Source: Phyto melanocephala (taxonomy: Eukaryota; Arthropoda; Insecta; Diptera; Rhinophoridae). Taken from it: DNA of 64,000 bases. Within the stretch, counting starts at the first letter, position 1; the number at the start of each line of letters is the position of its first letter. Below, piece after piece: positions 61,945 to 64,000 of this stretch. The notes beneath the pieces are model-generated. The model had not been told where the DNA came from and ran no database searches. It saw nothing but the letters and a program-made list of their open reading frames with translations. The stretch lies in contig OW799234.1 of the NCBI GenBank assembly GCA_941918925.1, forward strand, positions 124,829,395 to 124,893,394, read 5' to 3'. Both the position numbers and the translations under genes were made by a program.

Positions 61945-64000
61945 GTATTTATATTTTTTCAACTTTTTTTATTGTTAATCATTTTTATTCTGGCTCAAGT
62001 TTACATATTGTATCAATTACCAGAATTCCCTTAAACATTTTCTAAACTAAATTAAAATGATCTCATATTAATAATATTATTATTAATGCTTTCAATAATT
62101 CCATCCAAAGGATGGAAAATGTATTAAGAATATGAATATATAAAAAAATGTCATTTTATAGGAAAAGTAAAGACAAATTAGAAAATAAACGATATGATTC
62201 TCTAATTCTAATTTCATTAAATTGTAACATAAATATTTAGTAGTTTTAAATTACATATGAGTATACCGATAAAGAGTGCTAATGACGAAATCGTAGCTGG
62301 TTTTGAAAATACATTCTATTTGGCTAATATCAGAATAGTTTTTCAAATATTCTTAAAATGATTGCAATTTATTTGAATTTAGAAAATGTGCTAAAAAGTT
62401 AAATAGTTCAATATATGAATATATGAGGCGGAATAAAAATGATTTACAATAAATTATAAGACTTAAATTAAAATTGAACAAAAATTTTTAAATTCAAAAT
62501 TATTTGAAAATTTTTCAAAATGTATTTCATCATTTTCTTAAAAAAGAATTTTTAACATAAAAGAATTTCACGACTATTTAGTGATTTTATTAAAATATCC
62601 TATACAAATTAAAAAAAAAAAACTTTGTCGAAAATTGTATAAAACATAAAATAATTTTGTTAAAAAAATTTTTATAATAAAATGTATATTAACAATTTTA
62701 AGGGTAATCTTCTATGTAAGAAGAATTCATCAAAACTTTTCTACTCAAAACAAAGTTATCGAAACTATTATTCAAAAAGTGACAAACAATTTTTTAAATT
62801 TCATTAAAGAAATATTTTTTAAAAAATGTTGCTAAAATTGTAATAATATTAAGATATATTGCGATAATCTAGCGAAATATTTGTTTAAAAAGAATATGTG
62901 TTGAAAATATTTTAGACATGAAGAATTTATTTATTATTATTTTTGTGTTGTCTACTTAATGAACATATTCTGGCGATTTGCGACCTTTATCGCCGTCTGA
63001 ACATAATTCTATTTAAAAATAGGGTTGAATTATCTTCCCTTATATAATGTGTACCACCATATGTTGAGATTTTATGAGACTATTGTGCTATCCCCTATTT
63101 AATAGATAAGTTGTAATAGACTTAGAAATACTTCCAGAGTTAATTAAAACACCGTTAGTCCATCTAAAATATACCTTTTTTAGCCAAGGTCAAAGCCTAT
63201 TGACTTTGTTTTTGTTAGGATATGATTTCAAATGTTCTTTGGCAAACTACGACTTTAATGTTCACAAATGTCTCATAAATATTTATACTTACTTAGATAA
63301 TATTAAACAGAACAAAATTTTATTAAAATACAATATAGAATACTTCTGGAAACTGTTAAATGATCTAAAAGTATAAAAACTCTGTTGCAAAACGAAATAA
63401 CTGCATAAGTCTACTTAAGGTACGAATAACACCATTGCAATCCTGCAATTGAACACTATCAACAGGGTAAATTTTCAACTATTTTGAACAACTTTACAGG
63501 CAGTTAAAGCTTAAAAACCTTTTGCTCATATTTTTTCAACACACAATATCATTTTTTGAGTAAACATATTTGATCTTATAATTTAACTAAATATACGAAA
63601 AGAAATACGATCTTTAATTAAATTCAAAAATTCATTAAGAGGCAATCAGTTTGTAAAAATCAACAACGTGCTTTCCTGAACAACAATTAAAACACACATA
63701 AGCAGTTTTTCCTTATTGCCACAGATATATCCACTGCAATTATAACATTTGTATACAGTATTTTTGTTTACTTCTGAAAACCGTTAAATTGTTTAAAATC
63801 ATTAAAGCTTTGGCTGTCAAATGTCAAACTGAAAAAAAAAAACATTTCTATACTGTAGTTTTGTTTCTTGTATTGTAGTGTATATTAAGGTCGGGTTTGA
63901 CCCACTGCAACATTCTTACTTGGTTTTAATTGCTTTGGCTGTAAATTATTTAATATATGGCAATTCTGTATTTTTTAGCCATAAACTTGATTTGCCTTTT
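61945..64000. other. RUNX intron continuing past the right edge
   Basis: Very AT-rich apart from a repeat fragment at 62260-62400. The first half of the Runt domain was looked for on the minus strand and not found here. Confidence 0.6.
62260..62400 (+). repeat. Fragment related to the MITE at 5672-6482
   Basis: ACCGATAAAGAGTGCTAATG and CGTAGCTGGTTTTGAAAAT align with 6239-6290. Confidence 0.6.

Overview
The window is a very AT-rich, transposon-laden stretch of a eukaryotic genome that I read as a higher fly (Diptera, Schizophora; a calyptrate such as a blow fly, flesh fly or house fly is plausible but not proven). The evidence is the base composition, GT-AG introns, a RUNX gene with very long introns, and many decayed mariner, hAT, LINE and Penelope copies. 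Nothing bacterial, no CRISPR and no intact non-coding RNA gene was seen.

One host gene is supported. It is a Runt-domain (RUNX family) transcription factor on the minus strand. Three exons join in a single consistent phase: the exon ending the Runt domain (61134-61021), a middle exon (51999-51715), and the last coding exon (36600-35726), which carries the Groucho-binding VWRPY motif. The first half of the Runt domain and the 5' end lie beyond the right edge. The first exon also reads straight through its own splice donor for 174 further codons, to a stop embedded in a polyadenylation signal. This predicts a short Runt-domain isoform without VWRPY. The roughly 9 kb and 15 kb introns are full of mobile elements.

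Left part (1-35.6 kb): no host gene was recognised downstream of the RUNX gene. The region is a graveyard of mobile elements. It holds two hAT-type elements with target-site duplications (3104-4819 and 25414-26507), internally deleted mariner copies (18048-18986, 21556-22460, 33126-33665), and a mariner fossil carrying about 325 bp of foreign, apparently host, coding sequence (about 29001-30205). It also holds LINE RNase H remnants (8342-8549, 13595-14478, 34060-34345), Harbinger-like hairpin MITEs with TAA duplications (31035-31173, 32356-32514), and several dispersed repeat families.

Right part (35.6-64 kb): RUNX exons and introns. The introns contain further MITEs, a LINE remnant (43865-44755), a mariner nested in an older repeat (46895-48480), a 352-bp mariner-derived MITE (51059-51410), and a head-to-head pair of nearly identical 5'-truncated Penelope-like elements (56284-59189) encoding reverse transcriptase plus GIY-YIG endonuclease, with hammerhead-like motifs in their tails. 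Three copies of one foldback element lie in the window; one sits 75 bp from a RUNX exon.

Most reading frames over 60 codons are chance openings in AT-rich DNA. Family assignments come from motifs read by eye; no database search was possible.
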